From positions 930,001 to 994,000 of the forward strand of contig CAJNDT010000979.1 of the NCBI GenBank assembly GCA_905221615.1: a DNA stretch of 64,000 nucleotides. The letters are read 5' to 3'. Source of the DNA: Symbiodinium sp. CCMP2592 (lineage: Eukaryota; Sar; Dinophyceae; Suessiales; Symbiodiniaceae). The translations under genes and the position numbers were made by a program. Below are positions 1-9,475 of the stretch, one piece after another; the stretch's first letter is position 1, and each line of letters starts with the position of its first letter. Under the pieces are notes generated by a model. That model saw only the letters and a list, made by a program, of their open reading frames with translations. It was not told the origin of the DNA and ran no database searches.

Positions 1-11
1 ATCCTCCTTGA

Positions 12-146
12 AGGAGTTTTGTTGGATTGGAGCTCGCGGCAGGGATGCGCCAGCGGCTTGTGCAGGACGGCTTTGACGAAGTCGACGTGCAGCTGAGCAG
101 AAACAGCACCAACCACTCCGTCCTCCGCATGAAGATCCATTGGTAA
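12..146 (+). CDS. 3' terminal exon of an unrecognised gene
   Basis: An open frame runs from the window's left edge region to a TAA at 144-146. The readable C-terminal part includes LELAAGMRQRLVQDGF and ends SVLRMKIHW. It has coding-like composition (GC-rich, mixed charged residues) and no repeats, unlike the DNA after 500. An upstream in-frame TGA at 9-11 means the exon must begin after that, probably following one of the AG dinucleotides at 12-31. The rest of the gene would lie left of the window. I do not recognise the family. Confidence 0.45.
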   Translation, partial: RSFVGLELAAGMRQRLVQDGFDEVDVQLSRNSTNHSVLRMKIHW

Positions 147-660
147 ACCCAGGGCCGAGACTCACAGCTTGGGCGTCTCTGACGTGACTTTTGCTTGGAG
201 GATTCAGCCGCGCTTGTGCAAGCAGCAGAGAACAAAAAAAAAAGGTGCAAGGCTACCGACCAACTGGCACAGCATTAGTGCTAAAGGGGCTCCATCCGGT
301 TCCTGTGCTCACGCCTACAGCTGCCGTTGGCTTCTTCGCCTGTTCCCGTTGCCTGTGACGTGTCCGTCAGATCGTGCTTATCTCGTGCTGGAGCAACATT
401 TGTCAATGCAAGCCGGACTGTTTCGTGTAGAAACACGGAAGCACATCTGGCAGGCTCACCTGCGTTGTATGCGCTCGTAACACCGTTCAAGAAGCTCTCG
501 AAAACCGTGGTTTGTTGAGCATTGGAAACCCGAAGCCTTAAACCGACAAACCTAAACTCTCACACAAACCCATAAGCACACAAGTCTATCAACCTGCAAA
601 CCCATCAGCCCAATCCCTTCACCCTAACCCGATAACCCCAAAATCCTTTCTGTTGTGCTC
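147..660. other. No supported gene; presumed 3' flank
   Basis: The stretch includes an A-run near 235-243. Overlapping open frames at 169-518 on both strands lack any recognisable motif, and none is preferred. From 540 onward the sequence grades into degenerate CCCTAAA-like DNA. Confidence 0.4.
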
Positions 661-662
661 TC

Positions 663-884
663 TGGCACCCTAAACCCTAAACCCTAAACCCCTAAACCCT
701 AAACCCTAAACCCCTCGACCCTAAACCCTAAACCCTAAGCCCTAAACCCTAAACCCCTAAACCCTAAACCCCTAAACCCTAAACCCCTAAACCCCTAAAC
801 CCTAAACCCTAAGGCCAAACCCCTAAACCCTAAACCCCCAAACCCCTAAACCCTAACCCCTAAGCCCTAAACCCCTAAACCCCT
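663..884. repeat. CCCTAAA telomere-like block, left of exon
   Basis: Imperfect tandem CCCTAAA and CCCCTAAA units (Arabidopsis-type telomere motif, C-rich strand on plus). The block is internal, not terminal: unique sequence lies on both sides. It runs straight into the AG that precedes the exon at 887, so it forms the 3' end of the putative upstream intron. Confidence 0.9.
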
Positions 885-886
885 AG

Positions 887-955
887 TGAGGCCGCCGAAG
901 AGGAGGATCCCGAGATGAAAGAGGCGATCGAAGATTGCCCACGCCCCAGCTACAG
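887..955 (+). CDS. Small internal exon between two telomeric blocks
   Basis: The 69-nt segment reads EAAEEEDPEMKEAIEDCPRP followed by SY and a split codon. It is bounded by CCCTAG on the left (AG at 885-886) and by ACAG/GTTTAGCGTTTAGGG on the right (GT at 956). The acidic, lysine-containing peptide and GC-rich codons contrast sharply with the telomere repeats on both sides. Its partner exons are unknown. This is a clear example of an exon with a CCCTAAA array upstream and a TTTAGGG array downstream. Confidence 0.5.
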
Positions 956-1000
956 GTTTAGCGTTTAGGGGTTTAGGGTTTAGGGGTTTAGGGTTTAGGG
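956..1000. repeat. TTTAGGG block starting at a splice donor
   Basis: About six TTTAGGG/TTTAGGGG units begin immediately at the putative donor GTTTAG. They are the inverted counterpart of the CCCTAAA block at 663-884. Confidence 0.85.
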
Positions 1001-1214
1001 ATACTAGAATCCTCAGCAGTACCCTTTTGACCCTTCTGTTTGGGGTTCTCTTATTAAACCTGATAGCAGTAACAAGGGTACCCTCATTATTATTACGCTG
1101 AAAGCCGGAAAGCCAAGCTAGCTAGTTGCAGCACAGAAGCCCGGCCACGTGTAGATGTTGCAGGGGTAAGGGTTCAGGATTGGTTTAGACTTCAGCCAAA
1201 CCTGAGACGAGGTC

Positions 1215-1326
1215 TATATGGGAGTTTCCGAAAATAGGGGACACTAATATAGTACCCTAAATAGTAGGATCATTATTATAAAGATACCAAAGTAAGGTAC
1301 CCTTTCTTTCGGAAACTCCCATGTAG
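1215..1326. mobile_element. MITE family F
   Basis: About 110 bp with long terminal inverted repeats: the left arm TATGGGAGTTTCCG pairs with the right arm CGGAAACTCCCAT(A/G)TA. Further inverted internal segments contain AGTACCCTAAATAGT. Other copies lie at 17505-17613 and 41692-41803. No coding capacity. The right end CATGTAG supplies an AG directly before a coding-like segment at 1327. Confidence 0.85.
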
Positions 1327-1394
1327 AATCCTTCTTCGTCTGCGACGCAACTGCCGCAGCTGGAACAGCCAAGCAGATCAGCACAGCAGCTTAA
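1327..1394 (+). CDS. Putative terminal exon abutting MITE F
   Basis: It reads SFFVCDATAAAGTAKQISTAA-stop (split here: SFFVCDATAAAG, TAKQISTAA), with TAA at 1392-1394. The preceding AG belongs to the right inverted repeat of the MITE F copy. A second frame (Q-rich, ATQLPQLEQPSR) is also open, so the frame is uncertain. Confidence 0.3.
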
Positions 1395-1930
1395 GCAACC
1401 CTCGAGCCTGAACCCTGCAATGCTGCCAACACCATCTTAAGGCCCTCAATGTCCGGATAGGGTTTAGGGTTTAGGGTTTAGGGACCCTCTTGAGGCCCTC
1501 AATGTCTCAAGGGAAGCTCTCTTCGGTGGTGTATTTCAGTATAATCATATCGAGACTACAAAGTGGAGCCTATTACTATTTCTGCAAACATTTATATTGC
1601 AAGAGCTGCCCTTAACTCTATGCTTAACACTGGACAAGATGCCGAACCAAACACTAAAGCCGCCCCAATAGCTCTCTGCAAATTGCTCTGTTTAAGGTTC
1701 CTTGCAAGAAAATGGAGGCAACATAAGTCGGTAGTTTTATCAATTTCTCCGCCGCTCCCCGCCCACATTTCGTTCCGACAGAACTACTACGCTCCCGTTA
1801 ACCCTCGTTTCGGCGTAGACAGTATCGAAGCTCCCCAGTAGTGCCCCTTTCCTCGTTTCACTCTACGGGTCCTTATTCAACTGAGTAACAGCAAAAAGGG
1901 TGCCCTCATTATTCAGGGGACACGGAGGAA
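1395..1930. other. Mostly unassigned sequence with short TTTAGGG block
   Basis: A three-unit TTTAGGG stretch lies at 1458-1482. A 92-codon open frame at 1563-1841 has no recognisable feature and is low in GC, so I do not call it. Confidence 0.4.
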
Positions 1931-2024
1931 CCAGTGCCTCCAACACCCCTTACTTGAGAAATACGCCTTAAATCGTGCTAGGGATCATTCTATAATTTAA
2001 GAATATTCCTTACGAGTCTCTGGG
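1931..2024. mobile_element. MITE family J (diverged copy)
   Basis: The left arm CCAGTGCCTCCAACACCCCT pairs imperfectly with the right arm ending GAGTCTCTGGGG. The family consensus seen in other copies (46049, 47589, 49712, 55155) begins CCCAGAGACTCCAATACCC and ends GGAGTCTCTGGG. This copy ends 14 nt before the acceptor AG at 2037-2038. Confidence 0.7.
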
Positions 2025-2038
2025 GAACCTAGGTGCAG

Positions 2039-2259
2039 TAGCCCTGAAGAAGTTGTCAGCAGCTACTCGAAGTTGCTTCTTTGTGTGGGGCCGGTTTAGG
2101 TTTAGGGTTTAGGGTTTGCTTGAAGTGGGTCTCCTCCAAAAGTTCAGGGGTTGGTACAGGGTGCCCATCTGGAAAAGCTTCCGAGGCAAAGATGTGCTGC
2201 AGCTCATGCGCGAGGAGATCGAGATGCAGGATACAGACGTCTTCAGTGCCAGGAGCTGA
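2039..2259 (+). CDS. Two-exon 3' end of a gene with a telomere-type intron
   Basis: Exon 2039-2093 and exon 2160-2259 join in phase 2 across a 66-nt intron (2094-2159) that starts GTTTAGGTTTAGGG and ends GGTACAG. The joined reading is ALKKLSAATRSCFFVWGR then VPIWKSFRGKDVLQLM and REEIEMQDTDVFSARS, stop TGA at 2257-2259. The junction gives a continuous frame (WG-R-VPIW). This is the shortest clear case of an intron whose 5' end is made of telomere units. The protein family is not recognised. The upstream exon is not identified. Confidence 0.5.
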
Positions 2260-2705
2260 GTAAAGCAGGGGCGTTAATAAGTAGAAAGCGTTTCAGGGTA
2301 TGTTAGGCTATATTTATGTGCAAGGGTACCCTAGGGAACCGTAGTCTTGATTGTTCAAGCATCGTTTAATTTTCTTGGTTTCGTGCTAGCGAACTCGGCA
2401 TAACCCACTGCAGCTTCTAATCAGTTGTCATCTCGCTAAGATCGTGCTTACCAGTACTGCAACATTGTTACGGGTGTTCATGCCTTTAAAACTTTCAGGA
2501 TATCAGCCCAGCTCAACTATGCTCTCACAAGCACAGTTTTCGGGTTGTGCTGAAAGACCCGAAACCGTGCCAAGTTATCCATTCTCTGAACCCTCCCCCT
2601 TCCAGAAACAACTTGTTGAAATGTCCAGGCCCCCTGTATCATCCGATTTCTACCCCAAACCCCCAAGCCCTAAACCCTTAAAAGTTGGCTATCCCAAACT
2701 CTCAA
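2260..2705. other. Unassigned, low coding signal
   Basis: AT-richer sequence grading into degenerate CCCTAAA after 2650. An 89-codon open frame at 2444-2713 ends inside the telomeric repeats and is not supported. Confidence 0.4.
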
Positions 2706-2840
2706 AACCCTAAAAACCCTACACTCTAAACTCTACACCCTAAACCTAAACCCCAAACCCTAAACCCTAAACCCTCAAACTCTAAAGTTAAACTCTAAGC
2801 CCTCAAAACCCTCAAAACCCTAAACTCTAAACCCTCAAAC
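2706..2840. repeat. Degenerate CCCTAAA block, left of exon
   Basis: Imperfect CCCTAAA/CTCTAAA units lead to the acceptor CCGCTCAG at 2847. Confidence 0.85.
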
Positions 2841-2847
2841 CGCTCAG

Positions 2848-2964
2848 ATGCCGGGCGCAACCTGTTGGGTGCAGTTTCCCGAGGTGGAAGACGTCTGTGA
2901 TGTGGGTGAGGGAAAGCCCCTGTTTGCCAACTTCGCCTACGAGGACACTTTCTCAGGGGATTAG
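2848..2964 (+). CDS. Exon between telomeric blocks, ending in a stop
   Basis: After CGCTCAG the frame reads MPGATCWVQFPEVED, VCDVGEGKPLFANFAYED, TFSGD and TAG at 2962-2964. The peptide looks coding (aromatic and acidic residues, no repeats). CCCTAAA lies directly upstream and TTTAGGG directly downstream (2966 on). The ATG may simply be an internal methionine of a longer protein. No family recognised. Confidence 0.45.
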   Translation: MPGATCWVQFPEVEDVCDVGEGKPLFANFAYEDTFSGD

Positions 2965-2965
2965 A

Positions 2966-3060
2966 TTCGTTTAGGGTTAAGGGCTTAGGGTTTAGAGTTT
3001 AGGGGCTCAGGGTTTAGGGTTTAGACTGTGGGGTGTAAGGGTTTAGGGTTAGGTTTCTTC
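2966..3060. repeat. TTTAGGG block, right of exon
   Basis: Imperfect TTTAGGG units facing the CCCTAAA block at 2706-2840 across the exon. Confidence 0.8.
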
Positions 3061-3980
3061 GCTTGGGGTTTTCCAGCAAAACGCCCTGCTTGGGGGCGGT
3101 GCGGTTTACAGTGCAGGGCGCTGCTGATGTTTGTTGTGTCCTGCGCCGATTTACGGCTTTGCGCCCCAAATGACTTGTTTTAAGTACAACAGCCTACTTC
3201 TGCGTTTTATGGCAGGGCAACCCCTCAACCCTAACTCCCTGGACCCTCACATTAGGACCCTCCGAAACGTATGTTTTCGTAGTTTAAGGGAGGCCCTCAC
3301 CCAACAAAAACCCTTCCTAATCCTCCAAACTCAAAGCCGTACCTAAACTGCTCTAAACCATGAACCCCCAACCCGTGATTACGGGTTGCTCCGTGCTCTG
3401 TCTCTGGAGCTCTGTCCTCCGAAACCAGGATTTCGGATGCTTCTGCAAATTGAGATCAGCCCAGACACAAAAACCCTTAAATTCACAAGCCTTTATGGTA
3501 CCTTTAACCATAAAAAAGAAAGATTTTGGAGGAGCTCTAAACCCTGAAACCCCCTAAGCCACCTTCTAGTCGTGTCCCTATAGTACCCTCACAGGAACCC
3601 TTTACAAGAACCTCTTCAAAGGAGCCCTGGATCCCTGAAGCCCCCTAAACCCTGAACCCTAAACTCCTGAAGCTCTAAACCCTGAAACCCCCTGAACCCT
3701 GAACCCCTAAATCCGCATACACCCTGAAACCCCTTAAACCCTAACCCCTAACAAACCTTTTAGAACCCTACAGATCCCATAAAGGATCCCTGAAAGGAAC
3801 CCCCGAAACCCCAGAAGCCCTAAACCCTGAAACCCTAAACCCGTATCAGACCCTTATAGGTGCCTTTATAGGAACCCTTTTAGGAACCCCTTAAAGGATC
3901 CCTTAAACTCCCTAACTCCAACCCTAAACCCAAAGCTGAACTTTAGACTCTCCCTAAACCCAAAACCCTAAACTCTAAAT
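3061..3980. other. Degenerate telomere-like DNA, target region of the LINE
   Basis: The stretch is mostly mutated CCCTAAA/CCCTGAA units mixed with motifs such as CCTTTAAAGGAACCC. Open frames at 3131-3346 and 3360-3557 have no supporting feature. The composition changes abruptly near 3985, where the LINE begins. Confidence 0.5.
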
Positions 3981-4134
3981 CCTTTCAAGGCTCAGGGGGT
4001 AGCTGTTCTCCTTCAGGGTTTCGGGGGGTGCGGCGTTTGTCTCTTCTCTGCTTGGGCCACGATCCCGGACAGCCTCGAGAAGTTGGCGGGAGCACGTGTT
4101 CCAGGGGTTCCTGTACGGTGCGATCAGCCGCAAG

Positions 4135-5088
4135 ATGGAGGGAGGGGGCAAACCCCAGATCAATCTGGGGAAGAGGGTGCCGGTGCCGGACGATGATGAT
4201 CTTAGTCCGGCCAAACAGCCTCGCCGTGAAGTGGAGTCCGGGGCTTCGTTGGGCGTCTCTGCTTCGGAGTTGCAGAGAATGCTGGCGCAGCAGACTGAGC
4301 AGCTGGCAAGATCGCAGGAGCAGGCGGTGTCCCGTGCTGTTGCCCACTTTGAGAAGATTGTTGAGGACAGGGTTGCACAGACGGATGGACGTGTGGATGC
4401 CCTCGAGCGCAAGGTCGAGGAAATGGCAGGGGAGCTCCAGGCTGCTCTGGCCGGAGGGCCTGGGGAGGCACTACGTGCTCCAGGGCAGACCTCGGGTGAG
4501 CAGGCACGTCGGGAGAGAACTCTTGTCTTTGGAGGGTGGAGCCGAGACACGCGACGAGGGGAACTTCTTTCGGAGCTTAAGGAGGCGCTTGAGTCCCTGG
4601 GGGTTGCGAAGGATTTGGACTCGGAGCCCTTTGCAACAGGGGCTCGGCGAAGCATTGCTCTTGCAGGGTTTGCACAGAGGTCCGGCGAGTCCTACTCAGA
4701 CATGAGGGGCAGGATGCAGCGGGTTATTCGGGCGTTTGCGGATGCAGAGGTGATCGGGCGTCAGGGGAAGAAGCTCTGGAGCAACTGGAGTAAGAGCCGC
4801 CTTGAACGCATCCACAGCACACACGCCTCCATTGTGAAACGCACGGTGGCTGAATTTGACAAGAGCAAACTCAATCAGCTTGAGGTGGAGTGGAACAACG
4901 GAAGCGTTTGGACCTACCATAACCTTGTTGCAAGCAGTGCTGTCCCTCCGCCGCCAGGGGTTGATCCACAAAGCCTGTTCGTCCGGACTGAGGTGGACAC
5001 CAAGCCCTGGGTGGATGTGCTCAAACTCGCAGCTGATCTGGGGCTGGATGCAGGAAAGCTGAGGGAGGCCTTCGCAGCGATCAACTGA
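4135..5088 (+). CDS. LINE ORF1 protein, coiled coil plus RRM-like domain
   Basis: A 317-residue frame. The ATG at 4135 is chosen because the upstream open part has only a GTG (4096). Residues about 1-40 are basic/acidic (PDDDDLSPAKQPRREVE). Residues about 45-105 form a probable coiled coil (LQRMLAQQTEQLARSQEQ; VDALERKVEEMAGELQ). At about 130 lies RTLVFGGWSRDTRR, an RNP-like beta strand as in RRM-type ORF1 proteins, followed by LLSELKEALESLG and a basic region (GKKLWSNWSKSRLERI). The likely role is RNA binding and ribonucleoprotein assembly for retrotransposition. The stop TGA is in the same frame as ORF2, 27 nt upstream of its ATG. Confidence 0.75.
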   Translation: MEGGGKPQINLGKRVPVPDDDDLSPAKQPRREVESGASLGVSASELQRMLAQQTEQLARSQEQAVSRAVAHFEKIVEDRVAQTDGRVDALERKVEEMAGELQAALAGGPGEALRAPGQTSGEQARRERTLVFGGWSRDTRRGELLSELKEALESLGVAKDLDSEPFATGARRSIALAGFAQRSGESYSDMRGRMQRVIRAFADAEVIGRQGKKLWSNWSKSRLERIHSTHASIVKRTVAEFDKSKLNQLEVEWNNGSVWTYHNLVASSAVPPPPGVDPQSLFVRTEVDTKPWVDVLKLAADLGLDAGKLREAFAAIN

Positions 5089-5115
5089 CCAGGGCAGGGC
5101 CGACATACCGGCCCG

Positions 5116-7941
5116 ATGAAGGTACTGCTGCCGATCGCTGACACGAGCTTCAGGGTCTGTGGCTGGAATCTTGGTGGGGTCGAGGTACAAGACTTGACTT
5201 CTGCTCTTAAGGAGGGCACTGGTGATGCTTTCGGAGAAAATGATATAGCACTGGTGCAGGAATTGCCGAGGAGTCGTGTAGGCTGGTCTACGGAAGAGTT
5301 TCAGGGCTTCAGGCTGGTGGCCTTCAGACACGCCAAGATGTGGAGAGGCACAGGGGTGGTTTACAATCCGAGGGTCTGGAGTATGATCAGCAAGCGCAGT
5401 ACCAATCGGGGCACCTGGGTACACATGCGTCACCTTGCCAGTTCGGAGGGAGTCTGGTTTGGGACCGCCCATTTCAGCCCGGGGGTGCCGCAGGGAGAGT
5501 ATGAAGCGGAGGTCGAGAACCACTTTAGAAGTTGCCCCGCTCGGGGTGCCCCTGCAATTTTCCAGGGGGATCTGAATGCAGGTTTCCGCTGGTGGCAGGA
5601 CAGAGAGCGAGTGGAGGCTACAGGGCGGGATGACAAAGGGGAGATCTTTGGCAGATACGCTATGGAAAAGGGGTTCGACTTCGTGCATTTGAAGAGGGAT
5701 CAGTGGACTACACCCACAAGCAGACCCAGACAGGCTGGCAGAGTAGGGTCTCAGATTGATTACATGTTGTGCAGAGGGATACGACGTGAGGACTGCTGCA
5801 TCCATGTGGATTCTTGTCACTGTGTGGGTTCGGACCATGAATGCTTGAGTGCGTGGTTTATGCTGAGAACTCAGAGAATGATCCATCGCAGTGATACCAG
5901 ACCACGGGTATGGACAGGGTGCCGCGGAGTTGTGGGCGAGCTTGATCAAACAGCCATCGAGGGGTATGCCAGGAGATGTACGAAGCCCAAACCTGGGGTT
6001 GGCTACCGTGACCCAGATGATGTGAGGAAAGCATTCAAACAGGCCAAGGTGGCTAAGACGGGTGCTGCTTGGACTCATGCTTTGAAGTTGCGAAAACAGG
6101 CACGAAAGGTGTGGGAGGCAGACAGATTGAAAAGGGCCAGTGAAGGTGACTGGACCGCCCTCAAAGCGTGCCGTCCACGCAAGCATGCTGGGTGGGATGT
6201 GGGGTTCGCAGAGGCCCAACAAGGGGATCCCCACGAAGCGGTCCATAAGCACCTGCAGGCGGTCTACCAGGGGCATTCGCCGGATGCATCGAAGTATCGC
6301 TTTGAGGGTCCGATTTCAGAGTTCACGGTGAAGGAGATGAGAGAAGCATTGGCCCTCCTGAAGGCAAACAAGGCGGTCGGCACGGACTTGACATCCCGGG
6401 AATTGCTTGTGGGGCTTATGGAGGTTCCGGGCGGAGAGCAGGGGCTCCTCACGTGGTTCAATGGGATATTAGCTAGCCAACGGATGCCTGCACGGTGGAA
6501 TGAACCGTTGGTGGTGATGATGCCCAAGGTGGCCAATCCTAAGCAGTGCAAGCAACTGAGGCCCCTGGCCATGGGGAGTGCAGTAGGGAAACTGTTCGCC
6601 AAGATGCTGCTTGCAAGAACTTCGTGGGCTCTACAACCTCGTCAATCTGCTCAGTGCGCTGCTCCACATCGTCAAACCTCGGATTACCTTTTTAGTGTGC
6701 ATCGGATATTCGAATTATGCCGTGAGTGGGGTTCTGAGATGTGTGCGGTGAAAGTCGACCTTAATAAGGCCTTCGACTGTGTGGATCGACGTGTGGTGTT
6801 GGAACGGCTTGCTTCCCGGCTGGGTCCTTGTGCAGAGATGGGCTGTTGGGCAGCTCTGATGTCGGATGTGCAGGGCTGCCTTCAGACACCGTGGGGGCGG
6901 TCTGGATTGGACATGCACAGAGGGATAAAGCAAGGGGCGTGCGAATCCCCCGCCATGTTTGGGTTCATCGGTGAAATTGCTTTGGAGGAAGCTAAGCTCA
7001 AACACAGATGGGATCGGAGAACCAAGCTCTTTGAGGGGATGGATGACGAAGAGTGTCTCTTTATGGATGATGGAGTGTTGTGGGCCAAAGGGGTCGACCA
7101 GATGCAGCAACGGTTGGGTGAGTACGCAACACACCTGCAGAAGTTTGGACTCAGCATCAATCTGGCGAAATGTCAGCTCTATTGTGCACCTCGATGCCCA
7201 GGGTTGCGCAAGCTCGAGGTTGATGGCCAGGTCCTTGAGGCTTCTCCTTTCCTGGAAGTGATGGGCTTGCAGTTTCGGGTTGGGGTTACGATGACGGAAT
7301 TGGTGGCGTCTTTGGCGACCAGGGCGAAGCAGAAGTTTTGGGACCTCCAACATATCCTTCGAGCCAAGGGAGGGCTGAGCAAACGTATTCGCACCATGCA
7401 AAGAACGGTCGGGCAGGCAGGGTTGTGGTGCCTTAGTGCACTTCCACCAGACTCGAGCACGATGGGCTACCTTAACTCGGTTCAGCTTGGGCTTATTGTT
7501 TGGATGATGAGATTATCCAAGGGTGTTGCCGAGGACTGGGGGGCCTACCGACTGAGAGTGTGGCGAGCAGCCAGAGCGGCCTTGCACAGGGCCGGTGAAG
7601 ATAGGTGGTCCACTACTTGGTTGAAGAGATACTGGACGTATTCAGGACACAGGGCAAGGGGTTTGGATCAGCAGTACCCCACTATTAGCTCGAAACTGGA
7701 TGCTTTCAGGGATCGAGGCTGGTGGGAAGCCGAAAAGCTCAAGAAGGATGGCCTCACACATGTGCACCATTATCCTCGTTTGATGAAGATGGAAGCCCGA
7801 ATGGATGCAGTTTGTGGGGGGCCCTGGAGGGTGGCAGCCAGGGATCGGGGTACATGGAGAACCAGAGAACAGACTTGGATCAGGCAGGAGGACCTGCCAT
7901 GGGCGTCGGGAAGGCAAACTTCACTTGAGTCGGGGGGCTAG
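5116..7941 (+). CDS. LINE ORF2: EEP endonuclease and reverse transcriptase
   Basis: 941 residues. The N-terminal endonuclease/exonuclease/phosphatase-like domain (about 10-255) shows CGWNLGG, an acidic VQEL, GTAHFSPG, GDLNAGF, QIDYML and GSDHECL, matching the family's N, E, H, D-x-N, D and terminal SDH positions. The reverse transcriptase (about 390-720) shows LLKANKAVGTDLTSREL, LRPLAMGSAVGKLFAKML, VKVDLNKAFDCVDRR (palm motif A), GIKQGACESPAMF (motif B) and CLFMDDGVLWA (motif C, FMDD where YADD is usual). The tail is Trp/Arg-rich and has no zinc knuckle I can see. The product would nick DNA and copy the element RNA at the target. The frame is intact and lies in the same frame as ORF1. A 526-codon antisense frame (4696-6276) is a shadow. 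Confidence 0.9.
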   Translation: MKVLLPIADTSFRVCGWNLGGVEVQDLTSALKEGTGDAFGENDIALVQELPRSRVGWSTEEFQGFRLVAFRHAKMWRGTGVVYNPRVWSMISKRSTNRGTWVHMRHLASSEGVWFGTAHFSPGVPQGEYEAEVENHFRSCPARGAPAIFQGDLNAGFRWWQDRERVEATGRDDKGEIFGRYAMEKGFDFVHLKRDQWTTPTSRPRQAGRVGSQIDYMLCRGIRREDCCIHVDSCHCVGSDHECLSAWFMLRTQRMIHRSDTRPRVWTGCRGVVGELDQTAIEGYARRCTKPKPGVGYRDPDDVRKAFKQAKVAKTGAAWTHALKLRKQARKVWEADRLKRASEGDWTALKACRPRKHAGWDVGFAEAQQGDPHEAVHKHLQAVYQGHSPDASKYRFEGPISEFTVKEMREALALLKANKAVGTDLTSRELLVGLMEVPGGEQGLLTWFNGILASQRMPARWNEPLVVMMPKVANPKQCKQLRPLAMGSAVGKLFAKMLLARTSWALQPRQSAQCAAPHRQTSDYLFSVHRIFELCREWGSEMCAVKVDLNKAFDCVDRRVVLERLASRLGPCAEMGCWAALMSDVQGCLQTPWGRSGLDMHRGIKQGACESPAMFGFIGEIALEEAKLKHRWDRRTKLFEGMDDEECLFMDDGVLWAKGVDQMQQRLGEYATHLQKFGLSINLAKCQLYCAPRCPGLRKLEVDGQVLEASPFLEVMGLQFRVGVTMTELVASLATRAKQKFWDLQHILRAKGGLSKRIRTMQRTVGQAGLWCLSALPPDSSTMGYLNSVQLGLIVWMMRLSKGVAEDWGAYRLRVWRAARAALHRAGEDRWSTTWLKRYWTYSGHRARGLDQQYPTISSKLDAFRDRGWWEAEKLKKDGLTHVHHYPRLMKMEARMDAVCGGPWRVAARDRGTWRTREQTWIRQEDLPWASGRQTSLESGG

Positions 7942-8020
7942 GTTTCACAGTGAGAGGAGAGGGTGTGGAGAGAGTGTACAGTTGTTGCCTGATGTCGCTG
8001 TCTTGTGATGGCTTCCGAAT

Positions 8021-9475
8021 GTGTGCGGCCGGACTCACAGCGATTGCAGTAGCTGGACCTACTCTCGCATGCTCAACATGAGCGCCTTCCCTCCATATCT
8101 TTCATATCTTTCATGGTTTGCTGCCCTTGCAGCGTGCCTGGCTGCCTTCCCTAAGGGATGCGCTGGCTCTAAGGCGTTGCTGTTGCAGCCTGCAGCGGAG
8201 CCCTTGATGGAAGCTCGTGCTGAACCCAGAGGTACTGCCCAAGGTAATGATTCACCGGATGAAGATCAAGCTCGGCGGGAGCAGCGGGCCCTGGGGAACA
8301 TCAATTACACGTTTCGGGACTTTGATGAGGTGACTCTTTCGCAGCGGTTGGAAACACATGAGGTTGAGACGGATCCGTCGCCTTGGTTGCTGAGGTGGCA
8401 TGCGCTGGTGGAACAGATGTGGGTGTGGTTCGAGGAGGAACGCTCGGTGCACATTGCCTTTGATATGGTCCTTCATCTTCTTCAGTCGAGGCAAGATCAG
8501 GAGTATGCAGCCTGGGCCTTGGGGCCTCTCCACACTTTGGCTGCTGGTGTGGTGCAGCAAGTAGGGCCGCCTGACTCCTCGCAGATGCCACTAGTGTTCT
8601 TCGAATGGGCGGTTGAGGTGGAGGGCTACTTCTGGCATGCGTTCAACAGGGATGGTGTCCTTGCAGCTCTGGACGGCCTGGAACACGCAGGGGTGGCTGC
8701 GCATGCTACAGCCCCTGATGCCACAACTACGGTGAATGGTGAAGCCCCCACCCTGGCAACGGCGGCTGCTACTGTGGTGACCTTCGAGGAAGGGGTTGGA
8801 ATGGAGACGGATGAGCCTGTGGGCAGCGAGGAACCTTCGGCGTCTTCGGGGACCATGGTGGCAGGGGAGGCCGCTGGTGCCGATGGCCATATGGATCGAG
8901 AGGCACCGTGGATGCAGAGAATGCGGGCGATATACTTGAGGTTCCGCCGATCAGGCCGTGGACCTGCAGCCAGGCGGGCTCTTAGGGACCAAACCACCTC
9001 CTCAACGAGGGCGGTCATGGGATGTGCTCGGCGGACTCTGCCTGTCATTTTTGACAGAGCAGAACCAGAACAGGGTGAGCACCAGCACGACCACGTGGAG
9101 GATGACATGACGATAGAGGCATGGGTGGAACTGATGCTGGACGGTTGGAGAGAGCAAGCTCGTGCCCGAGGAGAAGAAGCTGGGGAAGAGCCTGAGAATG
9201 GAAATGCCACTGAGGTGTCAGTGGACCCAGACCTCCCCTTTGGCATCTTCCATGCGGCCCATGTGTGGCCTAACGGGACCTGGTCCACGGCGGAGGAGCT
9301 GACGGTCATCAACTCGGGTGTGGTGGCGAGCGGGGCTGATGAGAACGGTGAAGACCAGAGTGCCAATTGCAGCTCCGAGTCGTCTGGATCTAGGTCGGCC
9401 AGCCGCACACCGAGACGGAGGGCTGCAGCTGATGAAGCTGATGAGCACTCTCAGCTCTCCCTGTGGCGAGTTGGG
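8021..9475 (+). CDS. LINE third ORF, N-terminal part, with hydrophobic leader
   Basis: A frame open from 8009. The first ATG is at 8021 and a likelier one at 8069 (MLNMSAFPPYLSYLSWF then AALAACLAAF), which would begin with a signal-peptide or membrane-anchor-like hydrophobic stretch. Then follow acidic and Trp-rich segments (SPWLLRWHALVEQMWVWF; MPLVFFEWAVEVEGYFWH). The frame formally runs to 9619, but sensible sequence switches to the next frame around 9440-9480, giving the end used here. No known domain. I infer it is part of the element because it lies between ORF2 and the poly-A tail, on the same strand and with the same base composition. Confidence 0.55.

Noticed and set aside
663-1000. 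Chromosome end / true telomere
   Set aside because: Blocks are short, mixed in orientation and flanked by unique or coding-like sequence, and they occur across the whole window.
2444-2713. 89-codon open frame
   Set aside because: Runs into CCCTAAA repeats; composition is not coding-like and there is no splice context.
3131-3557. Open frames of 65-71 codons
   Set aside because: They run through degenerate telomere-like DNA with no splice or domain support.
4696-6276. 526-codon open frame on the minus strand
   Set aside because: It is antisense to LINE ORF1 and ORF2, whose catalytic motifs are clear on plus. The GC-rich codon bias produces the shadow.
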